Source: Luteolibacter arcticus
GTDB lineage: Bacteria > Verrucomicrobiota > Verrucomicrobiia > Verrucomicrobiales > Akkermansiaceae
Length of the DNA: 64,000 nucleotides
Direction: 5' to 3'
Assembly: GCF_025950235.1 (NCBI RefSeq)
Contig: NZ_JAPDDT010000002.1
Coordinates: 372,001 to 436,000, forward strand
In this document: positions 41,264 to 49,259 of the stretch, in pieces
How positions within the stretch are numbered: position 1 is the first letter of the stretch
Layout of the letters: each line of letters begins with the position of its first letter
Notes under the pieces: model-generated
Told to the model about the DNA's origin: nothing
The model's database searches: none
What the model saw: the letters and a program-made list of their open reading frames with translations, nothing else
Position numbers and translations under genes: made by a program

Positions 41264-42526
41264 ATGTTCAATCTGATTCTCATCGGCGCAGCTCTGATCG
41301 CCGTCGGTCTCGAGGGGGAACTCAGGGCGGAGGAAGTGAAGACCGTCCCCTTCAAGCCGGAGCCGATCAAGGTGACTCTCGATGATCTTCCCGCACCGAC
41401 CCCGGACGACAGCCCGAGCAAGCGCCCGAAGGTCGATCCCGTGCCGGGCGAGGCCACGCTGATGGCACCCGAGGGCTTCAAAATCTCGCTCTTCGCCAAG
41501 GACATGAAGCAGGCGCGCTGGCTCGCCCTCACGCCGGATGGCGACGTCCTGTTGGCCCAGAGCAAGGAGGACAAGATCTCGATCCTGCGGGATACCGATG
41601 GCGACGGCAGCATCGACTCCACCACCACCTTCGCCGACAAATCGAACGAGACGAACGTGCCCTTCGGCATGGCTTTCGTGGACGGCTATTTCCTGTTGGG
41701 AAATACCGATGCGGTGCGCCGCTATGGCTGGAAGAAGGGCCAGCTCAAGCTGGAGGGCAAGGGCGAGCAGATCACCGAACTCCCCGGCGGTGGCTACAAC
41801 CAGCACTGGACCCGCAACGTGGTCGCGGACGGGAAGGGCGAATGGATCTACGTTTCCGTTGGATCGAAGTCGAATGTGGACGTCGAGGAAGAGCCTCGCG
41901 CCAGCGTCCTGCGGATGAAGCCCGATGGCTCCGACCGCAAGGTCTTCGCCCGCGGCCTGCGCAATCCCGTCGGCCTCGCACTGCATCCGGCCAGCGGCGA
42001 TCTCTTCGCCACCGTGAACGAACGCGACCGCCTCGGCGACGACCTCGTTCCCGATTATCTAACAGAAGTCCAAGAGGGGGGCTTCTACGGCTGGCCCTAC
42101 ACCTACCTCAAGCCGGAGAACCTCGACCCGCGGCGCATGAAGGATGGCAAGAGCGAGAACCCCGAGCTGGCCGCCAAGACCCTCTCGCCCGACCTGCTCT
42201 TCCAGGCTCACTCCGCCGCCCTCGGCATCTGCTTCTCCAAGGGCGACAAGTTTCCCGCGAAATACCGCGATGGCGCGTTCGTGGCCTTCCGCGGCAGTTG
42301 GAACCGCAACGCGGGCACCGGTTACAAGATCGTCTTCGTTCCCTTCGGTTCCAATGGCAAACCGGAGGGTCATTACGAAGACTTCGTGAAGGGCTTCATG
42401 ACCGACGAATCCACCCCGCGCACCTGGGGCCGGCCGGTGGGAGTGATGATGCATCCCGATGGCAGCCTGCTCTTCACCGAGGAAGAGAACGGGCGGATCT
42501 ACCGCGTATCCTATCAGGGAAACTAG
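41264..42526 (+). CDS. Sorbosone dehydrogenase-like PQQ beta-propeller protein
   Basis: 420 aa from the ATG at 41264, giving a signal peptide (MFNLILIGAALIAVGLEGELRAE); an ATG at 41177 would add 29 basic residues. It is a six-bladed beta-propeller of the soluble glucose / L-sorbosone dehydrogenase family: MAPEGFKISLFAKDMKQARW, GGGYNQHWTRNV, GLRNPVGLALHP, EVQEGGFYGWPYTY and FVAFRGSWNR. The NERDRLGDDLVPDY segment matches the family. It should oxidise a sugar in the periplasm. No cytochrome domain is attached, unlike the two relatives at 53866 and 55773. Confidence 0.82.
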   Translation: MFNLILIGAALIAVGLEGELRAEEVKTVPFKPEPIKVTLDDLPAPTPDDSPSKRPKVDPVPGEATLMAPEGFKISLFAKDMKQARWLALTPDGDVLLAQSKEDKISILRDTDGDGSIDSTTTFADKSNETNVPFGMAFVDGYFLLGNTDAVRRYGWKKGQLKLEGKGEQITELPGGGYNQHWTRNVVADGKGEWIYVSVGSKSNVDVEEEPRASVLRMKPDGSDRKVFARGLRNPVGLALHPASGDLFATVNERDRLGDDLVPDYLTEVQEGGFYGWPYTYLKPENLDPRRMKDGKSENPELAAKTLSPDLLFQAHSAALGICFSKGDKFPAKYRDGAFVAFRGSWNRNAGTGYKIVFVPFGSNGKPEGHYEDFVKGFMTDESTPRTWGRPVGVMMHPDGSLLFTEEENGRIYRVSYQGN

Positions 42527-42534
42527 GGCTGAGG

Positions 42535-42775
42535 CGCGCGCGTCAGGGTCATCATGCATTCCAAGTGCCGGGTATGCGGGAAGAGGTCGAACGGCTGCAC
42601 CTTCTGGAGCTGGAAGCCGCCCTCCTTCAGGATGGCGAGGTCACGGACCTGGGTGGCCGGGTCGCAGGAAACATAGAGGACCCGCGACGGCCCGAAGGCA
42701 ATGAGCTGCTCGAGGAACTCCGGTGAGCAGCCCTTGCGCGGCGTGTCGATGAGCACGGCGGTCTCGTCCGGGCGA
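42535..42775 (-). pseudogene. Duplicated 3' fragment of rlmD
   Basis: About 230 bp are roughly 90% identical to the 3' end of the intact rlmD gene (43225-43460, offset about 685 bp). It covers DETAVLIDTPRKGCSPEF through FPHTRHLECMMTL. The motif IV Pro of DPPRKGC is changed to Thr (DTPRKGC), and no methyltransferase core precedes it. The open frame runs 42837-42523 but its first third is unrelated. It is non-functional as an enzyme; the two copies bracket the 122-aa zinc-ribbon gene. Confidence 0.85.
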
Positions 42776-42837
42776 CGGGACCTAAGCCAGGCAGGGAACA
42801 CGGGCGACGAAATGGAAGATCTCGGCGAACTACGCAC

Positions 42838-43206
42838 CTAGATCTTCGTCGGGGGCCCCTGATAGAGGACCAAGCTGTCTGTGCGGGTTTCCTTGCCGCA
42901 ATGCTGGCAGCGCAGGTGGAGGATTCCCTGTTTTGTGAAGGTCTTGCCCGCCGCCTGTCCGCAATGAGGGCACTCGAGGGCGTTGATCACCCGCTGGTAG
43001 TCTCGCTGGAGCCGCATGACGACAGGCAGCACGAAGATCAGGAACAGGACGAACGGAACCACCCTGAGCCACTGCCAATCCAACCACTCGGCAATGAGCT
43101 GGAAGACGAGAAAGACGGCAATGAATGCCAAGCCCAACCAGAATGACGGCTTCGGGTAGACTGCCCTGAGATCGTCCGCGCAACGCACCACTGGATCTGC
43201 CTTCAC
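42838..43206 (-). CDS. Two-TM zinc-ribbon membrane protein
   Basis: 122 aa, GTG start. Two TM helices (PSFWLGLAFIAVFLVFQLIAEW and WLRVVPFVLFLIFVLPVVM) are followed by a cytoplasmic zinc ribbon with CPHCG and CQHCG knuckles. No function is known for this arrangement. It lies 10 bp downstream of rlmD on the same strand and is flanked by the two rlmD 3' copies. Confidence 0.7.
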   Translation of the reverse strand: MKADPVVRCADDLRAVYPKPSFWLGLAFIAVFLVFQLIAEWLDWQWLRVVPFVLFLIFVLPVVMRLQRDYQRVINALECPHCGQAAGKTFTKQGILHLRCQHCGKETRTDSLVLYQGPPTKI

Positions 43207-43216
43207 GTCGGCGAGG

Positions 43217-44431
43217 TTAGCATTTCGTGAGCGTCATCACGCACTCCAAATGCCGGGTGTGCGGGAAGAGATCGAAGGGCTGCACCTTTTGGAGCTCGAA
43301 GCCGCCCTCCTTCAGGATGGCGAGGTCGCGGACCTGGGTCGCCGGGTCGCAGGAGACATAGACCACCCGCGATGGCCCGAAGGCGATGAGCTGCTCGAGG
43401 AACTCCGGTGAGCAGCCCTTGCGCGGCGGGTCGATGAGCACGGCGGTCTCATCCGGCGGGAAGTCGATGTCGGCGAAGATGGTCTCCGCCGAGGCACCGA
43501 GGAAGGTCGCATTGGTGATGCCATTGGACTCGGCATTGCGCCGCGCCCAATCGGCGGCGGCTTCGCTGACTTCCACGCCCGCGACCTGCTCGAAGTGCTT
43601 TGCCAGCGTCAGCGCGAACAGGCCGGAGCCGCAGTAGGCATCCACGAGGAATCGTGCGCCGCCCGCTTTCGCTTCTTCCGCAGCATGGCCGGTGAAGGTA
43701 GGCAGGATGAAGGGATTGTTCTGGAAGAATTCACCGGCGAGGAAATCGAAGGAGAGCTCGCCGACGTGCTCGGTGACCACCGCATTCGGATTCGTTTCCA
43801 CACGACCCTCGGTGGCGCGGAGGAGAAGCGTGGCACCTTTCTTGAACTGCTTACTGCGTTGCCGGGCCGACTCGCGCTCGCGGGGGAGGGCGGCATTGAT
43901 CTCCTCCATCGCGATCGGGCACTGCGGGACATCGATGATCCCGCGGCGGCCGTTCGGCATGAAGCCGATCGGACCGATGACTCCATCCTTCGGGCGATCA
44001 AAGTGCGGCGTGATCTTGGACCGGTAGTTCCAGATCTTCGGCGACGGGATGCAGGGCTGGACGGGAAACTCGATGCCGGCCATGTGCTGCAGCAGCTCGC
44101 CGACTTGCCGCGTCTTCCAGGCGAGCTGGGCGTCGTAGGAGAGGTGCTGGTACTGGCAGCCGCCGCAGGTGCCGAAGAGCGGGCACTTCGGATCGCCGCG
44201 CTCCGGTGACGGTTCGAGCACCTCAACTAGGTCCGCATTCGAACAATTCTTGTCATTGCGGAAGACCCGCGCCTTCACCAGTTCACCCGGCAGGCAGAAG
44301 GGCACGAAGACCACCCAGCCGTCCACCCGGCCAATGCCCACGCCCAGATTGCTGAGCGCGTCGATGCGCAGCTCGATCTCCTGATGGTACTCGAAAGGGT
44401 GGGGGTGGAACTTTTTCGGCGGACGCTGCAC
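43217..44431 (-). CDS. rlmD: 23S rRNA (uracil-C5)-methyltransferase RlmD (RumA)
   Basis: 404 aa, GTG start. An N-terminal TRAM-like OB domain (about 12-60, LRIDALSNLGVGIGRVDGWVV) precedes the [4Fe-4S] cysteines CPLFGTCGGC with a fourth in VPQCPIAM. The methyltransferase core has VDAYCGSGLFALTLAKHF (motif I), DPPRKGC and the nucleophile Cys in YVSCDPATQVRD. It methylates 23S rRNA uridine at C5. RlmD versus RlmCD/TrmA-like specificity cannot be fixed from the sequence alone, but the cluster argues for the RumA group. Its 3' end is duplicated downstream. Confidence 0.85.
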   Translation of the reverse strand: MQRPPKKFHPHPFEYHQEIELRIDALSNLGVGIGRVDGWVVFVPFCLPGELVKARVFRNDKNCSNADLVEVLEPSPERGDPKCPLFGTCGGCQYQHLSYDAQLAWKTRQVGELLQHMAGIEFPVQPCIPSPKIWNYRSKITPHFDRPKDGVIGPIGFMPNGRRGIIDVPQCPIAMEEINAALPRERESARQRSKQFKKGATLLLRATEGRVETNPNAVVTEHVGELSFDFLAGEFFQNNPFILPTFTGHAAEEAKAGGARFLVDAYCGSGLFALTLAKHFEQVAGVEVSEAAADWARRNAESNGITNATFLGASAETIFADIDFPPDETAVLIDPPRKGCSPEFLEQLIAFGPSRVVYVSCDPATQVRDLAILKEGGFELQKVQPFDLFPHTRHLECVMTLTKC

Positions 44432-44479
44432 GAACCGGGGTTACGGGGCGGCAGCGCCTTTGCCAAGCGCGGGGTGAGC

Positions 44480-45850
44480 TTACTCAAGCTCGAGATTTCC
44501 CTCGACCCGGTTGCCTTTCACCTTGGGAGCGGGCGAGTTTTCCTTGCTCTGGAGGTTGCCTCCGACGCGATTTCCGGTGATCGAGCCGCTTCCCTGATTC
44601 TTGAAGAACTGGAGGTCGCCGGTGATTGTGTTGCCAATGACGGTGTAGGGGCCGGCAGGATTCTCCATGAACTGGAGATTTCCTCCCACGGTGGTGCCAT
44701 TCACGCGGAGGATGCCGCTGCCTTTCTCCGCCTGGATGTTTCCTCCCACGCTGGACCCTTGGACCACGAGGGCCGGGGTGCGTCCATTGGCGTTCGCTTC
44801 CTGGAGCTGCACGCTGCCATCCACGCGGATATTACCGCGCAGGAGGATCGAGCGGGTGCCGATCCCCTGAACATTGCCGATCACGCGGGTCTTGCCCTTC
44901 AAGTCCACGGTGGCTCCCTGGGACGCTTGGATATTGCCTTCGATCCTCGCGCCGATGGCCACGACGGTTGCTCCCGCTTCCACGATCACATTTCCCCTGA
45001 CCGTCGTTCCCTTGAGCATGCGGGTGGTGCCAGCCGCGACCGTGAAATCATCATCGATGGTGATGGGCCCTATTTTTCCCTTCGGATCCCCGGCGGGTGG
45101 TGGGGTGCCCGGGTCGCCAGGGCCGGGGCCGGGGCCAGGACCGGGTGATCCAACTGGGACGCTGTCGATCTCGGTGTCTCCCTCCACAATATTGTCCCCG
45201 ACCTGGGGCAACGGGGTGTTCTCGTCTCCCTGGAGATTGCCTCCTACCCGGTTGCTGGTGATCACGCCCTGGCCGCGGTTCTTGAAGAACTGCAGGTCGC
45301 CTCCGATCGCATTGTCGTCGATGGCGTAGCTGCCGGTCTTGTTTTCGACGAACTGGAGATTGCCGCCGATGGAGTTGCCGAGGGCCTTGAGCATTCCGCT
45401 GCTTTTCTCCGCCTGCACGTCACCTTCCACCGTGGCACCCTGTACCAGCAAGGCGTGGACGTTCTTCGGCGTGTTCGCTTCCTGGAGCTGCACATTGCCG
45501 GAAACACGAGTGCCGCTGCGGACGAGGATCGAACGGGTGGCATTGCCTTGCACGTCGCCTCCGACGCGGGTCTCGTCATTGAGTTCGATCAGGGCACCGC
45601 CTTCGGATTGCACGTTGCCGTCGATGCTGGCGCCGTTGCTCACCAGCTTGGCGCCTTTGCGGATGAGCAGGTTGCCCTTGATGATGGTGCCATTGAGAAT
45701 GCACGAGGTGTTGGGCGCGATCACCACCGTGTCGTCGATGGTGTTGTTGCCGATGGTGCCTTTGAGAGTCACATCGGCGGTAGCAACGGCCAGGAATGCG
45801 AGCGAAGCGAGTCCGGCGAAGATCCTGCATGCGGGATTTCTGGTTTTCAT
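44480..45850 (-). CDS. Exported beta-solenoid protein with two homologous halves
   Basis: 456 aa with a signal peptide (FAGLASLAFLAVATA). Each half (about 30-230 and 260-456) is a chain of short V-x-G-N-h-Q/L-type turns: GNVQSEGG, GGDVQGNATRSI, GNVQLQEAN, GDVQAEKSSG, GGNLQFVEN, GGDLQFFKN, VGGNLQ. The halves repeat each other in the same order and are joined by a GPGPGPGPGDPGTPPP linker. The pattern is that of a bactofilin-like or polymer-forming beta-solenoid, but the signal peptide argues for an extracytoplasmic structural protein. It is divergent from the alcohol dehydrogenase gene. Confidence 0.75.
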   Translation of the reverse strand: MKTRNPACRIFAGLASLAFLAVATADVTLKGTIGNNTIDDTVVIAPNTSCILNGTIIKGNLLIRKGAKLVSNGASIDGNVQSEGGALIELNDETRVGGDVQGNATRSILVRSGTRVSGNVQLQEANTPKNVHALLVQGATVEGDVQAEKSSGMLKALGNSIGGNLQFVENKTGSYAIDDNAIGGDLQFFKNRGQGVITSNRVGGNLQGDENTPLPQVGDNIVEGDTEIDSVPVGSPGPGPGPGPGDPGTPPPAGDPKGKIGPITIDDDFTVAAGTTRMLKGTTVRGNVIVEAGATVVAIGARIEGNIQASQGATVDLKGKTRVIGNVQGIGTRSILLRGNIRVDGSVQLQEANANGRTPALVVQGSSVGGNIQAEKGSGILRVNGTTVGGNLQFMENPAGPYTVIGNTITGDLQFFKNQGSGSITGNRVGGNLQSKENSPAPKVKGNRVEGNLELE

Positions 45851-45897
45851 GGGATCGGTCCGACCCCGAAGTGTGGGTGATTATTCACGGCATTTTG

Positions 45898-45924
45898 TGA
45901 CAATGCCGCTGATGCAAATTGTCA
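45898..45924. promoter_or_regulatory. Operator-like inverted repeat between divergent genes
   Basis: TGACAAT (45898-45904) and ATTGTCA (45918-45924) form perfect 7-bp inverted arms around a 13-bp spacer, placed between the divergent starts at 45850 and 45968. The geometry fits binding of a dimeric repressor or activator to both promoters. No regulator gene is adjacent. Confidence 0.4.
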
Positions 45925-45967
45925 TCAGTGCCCCTTGCGAAATCGGTGCAAAGTGCCATGGGAGAGT

Positions 45968-46978
45968 ATGGCCGATACCTTCCACGCTTGGGCTGCCGCG
46001 GATCGCGGGGCGAAACTTCAGCCGTTCGACTATCAGCCCGGCCCCCTCGGGCCGGAGCAGGTTCAGATCCGCATCGAGAGCTGCGGCCTCTGTCATTCCG
46101 ATCTCTCGATGCTGGATAACGAGTGGGGAAACTCCGTTTACCCGCTCGTGGCCGGTCACGAAGCGATCGGCATCGTGGAAGCGGCCGGGGATTTCGCGAA
46201 AGGCGTGAAGGTCGGCGACCGCGTCGGCCTCGGCTGGTTCGCGGGGTCGTGCATGCACTGCCGCCCCTGTCTCTCCGGTCGCCACAATCTCTGTGCCACG
46301 GCCGAGCAGACCATCGTGGGACGGCATGGAGGCTTCGCGGATCGCGTGCGCTGCCACTGGAGCTGGGCGCTGAGGCTGCCGGACGGCATCGATCCGAAGA
46401 AAGCCGGACCGCTTTTCTGCGGTGGCATCACGGCCTTCGGTCCGATCGCGGAGTTCGGCGTGAAGCCGACGCACCGGGTGGGCGTGATCGGCATCGGCGG
46501 CTTGGGGCACCTCGCGCTGCAGTTCCTTTCGAAGTGGGGCTGCCACGTGACCGCCTTTACCTCCAGCGACTCGAAGTCGGAGGAGGCCAAGGCCCTCGGT
46601 GCGAATGCCGTGCTGAACTCGCGTGACAGCTCGGCGATGAAATCTGCGACGGGCAGCTTCGACTTCATCCTCTCGACCGTGAATGTGCCGCTCGACTGGA
46701 ACGCCTACCTGAACTTGCTCGGGCCGGACGGCCGCTTGCACTTCGTGGGTGCGGTCCTCAAGCCCGTCCAAGTGCCGGTCTTTTCACTGATCGGCGGCCG
46801 CAAGCGCATCTCCGGCTCGCCGCTCGGTCCGCCCGCCACGGTGCTCGACATGCTGGATTTCTGCGCCCGCCACGGCATCGCGCCACAGACGGAAAGCTTC
46901 GCGATGGCCGATGTGAATGAGGCGCTGGAGCATCTCAAGGCAGGCAAGGCGCGGTATCGTATCGTGCTGGAAAACTAA
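45968..46978 (+). CDS. Zinc-dependent alcohol dehydrogenase (NADP-type)
   Basis: 336 aa from the ATG at 45968, preceded by GGGAGAGT; the frame extends upstream to 45935. It is a medium-chain dehydrogenase/reductase of the cinnamyl-alcohol dehydrogenase / YahK-AdhC type. The catalytic zinc ligands are Cys in ESCGLCHSD and His in GHEAIG, the structural zinc site is CMHCRPCLSGRHNLC and the nucleotide site is GIGGLGHLALQ. It interconverts aldehydes and alcohols; the FTSSDSKSEEAK stretch after strand 2 suggests NADP(H) preference. Confidence 0.9.
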   Translation: MADTFHAWAAADRGAKLQPFDYQPGPLGPEQVQIRIESCGLCHSDLSMLDNEWGNSVYPLVAGHEAIGIVEAAGDFAKGVKVGDRVGLGWFAGSCMHCRPCLSGRHNLCATAEQTIVGRHGGFADRVRCHWSWALRLPDGIDPKKAGPLFCGGITAFGPIAEFGVKPTHRVGVIGIGGLGHLALQFLSKWGCHVTAFTSSDSKSEEAKALGANAVLNSRDSSAMKSATGSFDFILSTVNVPLDWNAYLNLLGPDGRLHFVGAVLKPVQVPVFSLIGGRKRISGSPLGPPATVLDMLDFCARHGIAPQTESFAMADVNEALEHLKAGKARYRIVLEN

Positions 46979-47017
46979 AGCGACGGCTACAGCGGTGGAG
47001 GTCGAGGCGGAAGGGGC

Positions 47018-47037
47018 ATAGTCTCATTTGATACTAT
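47018..47037. promoter_or_regulatory. AT-rich imperfect palindrome after adh
   Basis: A 20-bp sequence with 16 paired bases (ATAGT ... ACTAT with TCA ... TGA inside) lies 39 bp past the alcohol dehydrogenase stop codon. It is more AT-rich than its surroundings. It could be part of a terminator or a protein-binding site; its role is undecided. Confidence 0.3.
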
Positions 47038-47128
47038 CACCGTGTGCATGCTGCCTCGGTGGAGGTAGTGGTGTTCCGCGGTGACTTGGTATTCTCATGC
47101 CCGCCTCGGTTAGCCTCAGCCGTGTACG

Positions 47129-47160
47129 AAAAGGCCGGCACCCGCGGACGGGAGCCGGCG
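47129..47160 (-). terminator. Terminator of the rhamnose operon
   Basis: GCCGGC (47134-47139) pairs with GCCGGC (47154-47159), with CCCG/CGGG inside; on the minus strand the stem is followed by CTTTTC. It lies 29 bp beyond the stop codon of the binding-protein gene and is well placed to end the five-gene transcript. Confidence 0.65.
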
Positions 47161-47188
47161 TTGAGTGGGGAAGGCGGAGCTGCGAGCC

Positions 47189-48184
47189 TCAGAAATCGAA
47201 CTGGTCGATGTTCTCCTTCGTGAACGCGAAGGGCGTGCCGAGAAGGATGTTGTCGCCTTCGATCTTCATGGTGCCGAGCTTGCCGGCATTGAACTCGCTC
47301 GCGCCGGGCTTGAGCTCGCCCTTGGCGAGCGCGGCGGCGGCTTGGATGGTGAGGTAGCCGAGGTCTTCGACTTTCCACAGGATGACCGCCTGGGTGACGC
47401 CTTCCTTGACGTAGGCCTTGTTCTCGCTGGGCAGGCCGAGGCCGACGACTTTCACGGTGCCGGTCTTGCCGGCTTGCTTCACCGCTTCGGCCGCGCCGGG
47501 GACGCCGGGCGAGCAGACGGAAATGACTGCCTTGAGATTCGGGTGGGCGCTGAGCAGGTTGGTGGTTTCCTGCTGGGCCTTGTCCTTGAGGTCATCGCAG
47601 GGCTTGATGTCCACCAGCTTCATGGCGGGATACTTCTCGGCCTGGCGGGCCTTGATCGCGGCGATCCAGGCATTCTGGTTCGCAGCGGTGAGGTTGGCGG
47701 TGATGATGGCGAACTCGCCTTCGTTGCCGACCAGCGAGGCGGCGTTGTCGAGCAGGGCATCGCCGATGCCTTTTTCGGTGGCCTGATTGACGAAGAACGA
47801 GCGGGCGTCGTTCTGGGCGTCCGCATCATAGGTGATGACCTTGATGCCCGCGTCCTGGGCCTTGCGCAGCGCGGTGGAGAGGCCGTCCTTGTTCTCGCAG
47901 GCGGCGGCGATGACGTCCACGCCGAGCGAGATCCAGTTCTCGACGATCTCGTTTTGCTTCGCGGGATCGGAGTTGGTCGGGCCGTCGAAAAGGAGTTCGG
48001 CACCGAGGTCCTTGGCGGCGGCGCGGGCACCCTTTTCGCAGGTGACGAAGTACTGGTTGCCCTTGCTCTTCGGCAGGAAGGCGATGGTGAGTTCTTCGCC
48101 ACCGCCGGCGGATTCACCGGACTTCTTGCAGGCGGACAGGAAGGGGACGGCGCAGAGCGCGAGCGAGCAGAGGATGCGTTTCAT
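47189..48184 (-). CDS. rhaS: Sugar ABC transporter substrate-binding lipoprotein (RhaS-like)
   Basis: 331 aa from the ATG at 48184, with lipobox (VPFLSAC). The mature protein is a periplasmic-binding-protein type I (ribose/AI-2/rhamnose group): LTIAFLPKSKGNQYFVTCEKG, SLGVDVIAAACENKDGL, VITYDADAQ and NLKAVISVCSPGVPGAAEAV. This matches the L-rhamnose-binding RhaS/LsrB clade, and the linked isomerase supports rhamnose. It is the last gene of the operon, separated from the permease by 61 bp, room for higher independent expression of the binder. Confidence 0.82.
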   Translation of the reverse strand: MKRILCSLALCAVPFLSACKKSGESAGGGEELTIAFLPKSKGNQYFVTCEKGARAAAKDLGAELLFDGPTNSDPAKQNEIVENWISLGVDVIAAACENKDGLSTALRKAQDAGIKVITYDADAQNDARSFFVNQATEKGIGDALLDNAASLVGNEGEFAIITANLTAANQNAWIAAIKARQAEKYPAMKLVDIKPCDDLKDKAQQETTNLLSAHPNLKAVISVCSPGVPGAAEAVKQAGKTGTVKVVGLGLPSENKAYVKEGVTQAVILWKVEDLGYLTIQAAAALAKGELKPGASEFNAGKLGTMKIEGDNILLGTPFAFTKENIDQFDF

Positions 48185-48245
48185 GGGTTGGTGAGTTTCT
48201 AACCGCGAATGGCCGGGAGGGAACGTGAATTCTCGGTACGGGTTT

Positions 48246-49259
48246 TCAGGTTTTAGACCGCGATCGTCGGGCGGAAATGGCTTTTCCGACCGGCACGGCA
48301 GCGAGGGCGACGAGCAGCAGCAGGCCGGTGAGCATGCCCGACATCTCATTGGAGACACTTGAGATCGGCCGCTCGAAGATGTCGTAGGCGGTGATGCGCT
48401 TGAGGCCGTTGTTGAGGATCGCCACCGCGAGGTAGCCGAGGAAGGTCCCGCAGACCGTGCCGGAGCCGCCGAAGATGCTGGTGCCGCCGAGCACCACGGC
48501 GGTGATCGCGAGCAGCTCGTAGCCAATGCCGGCGTTCGCGCGGGCTTCGCCGAGACGGGCTACGAAGATGACCGCGGCGAGCCCGGCCACGGCACCGGCG
48601 AGGATGTAGGCGAGGCTCAGGTTTCGCTCCACCGGGATGCCGGCGTAGCGCGAGCCCTCCGGCGAATAGCCGATGGCGCGGAAGGAGCGGCCGATGGTCG
48701 TGCGATGCACCAGCAGCCCGATGCCCACCGCTACCGGCAGGAAGATCCAGAGCTGCATCGGGATGCCAGCGAGGTCGGAATTGCCGAGCGCGAGGAAGGA
48801 CTTGGAGAAGCCGGAGTAGGATTTCGAGCCCTCGGTGAGTGCCTCCGCAAGACCGCGGAACAAGGAGAAGGTGCCGAGCGTGACGATCAGCGGCGGCAAT
48901 TTCATCCGCGCGATCAGGAAGGCATTCAGGCCGCCGCCCAAGGTGCCGATGCCGACGGAGAGAATGCCAGCGACCAGCGGCGACATGCCGGCCTCCTTCA
49001 CCAGCATGCCGAAGCACACGGCGCACAGGCCCATCATCGAGCCGACCGACAGGTCGATCCCGCCGGTGAGGATGACCGGCGTCATCGCGAGGGCGAGCAG
49101 GCCGATCTCCACCGAGTGGCGGAAGATGTTCGACACGTTCGACCCATCGAAGAAGCGGCGGCCCAGAAAGTGAAACAGCAGCAGCTCCAGCACGATCACG
49201 CCGAGCAGCACGAACTCGTGCCGGGCGAACAGGCTCCTCATGGATTTTGCGGAACTCAT
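48246..49259 (-). CDS. rhaQ: Sugar ABC transporter permease (RhaQ-like)
   Basis: 337 aa from the ATG at 49259, which overlaps the previous gene's stop by 4 bp (ATGA). About ten TM helices of the ribose/rhamnose BPD_transp_2 family, with TGGIDLSVGSMMGL, PPLIVTLGTFSLFRGLAE and LLAITAVVLGGTSIFGGSG motifs. It forms a heterodimeric channel with the other permease. Assignment as RhaQ rather than RhaP rests only on gene order. Confidence 0.82.
   Translation of the reverse strand: MSSAKSMRSLFARHEFVLLGVIVLELLLFHFLGRRFFDGSNVSNIFRHSVEIGLLALAMTPVILTGGIDLSVGSMMGLCAVCFGMLVKEAGMSPLVAGILSVGIGTLGGGLNAFLIARMKLPPLIVTLGTFSLFRGLAEALTEGSKSYSGFSKSFLALGNSDLAGIPMQLWIFLPVAVGIGLLVHRTTIGRSFRAIGYSPEGSRYAGIPVERNLSLAYILAGAVAGLAAVIFVARLGEARANAGIGYELLAITAVVLGGTSIFGGSGTVCGTFLGYLAVAILNNGLKRITAYDIFERPISSVSNEMSGMLTGLLLLVALAAVPVGKAISARRSRSKT

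Noticed and set aside
42523-42837. A second functional RNA methyltransferase gene
   Set aside because: It holds only the last about 80 residues of RlmD, lacks the SAM-binding core and has DTPRKGC in place of DPPRKGC.
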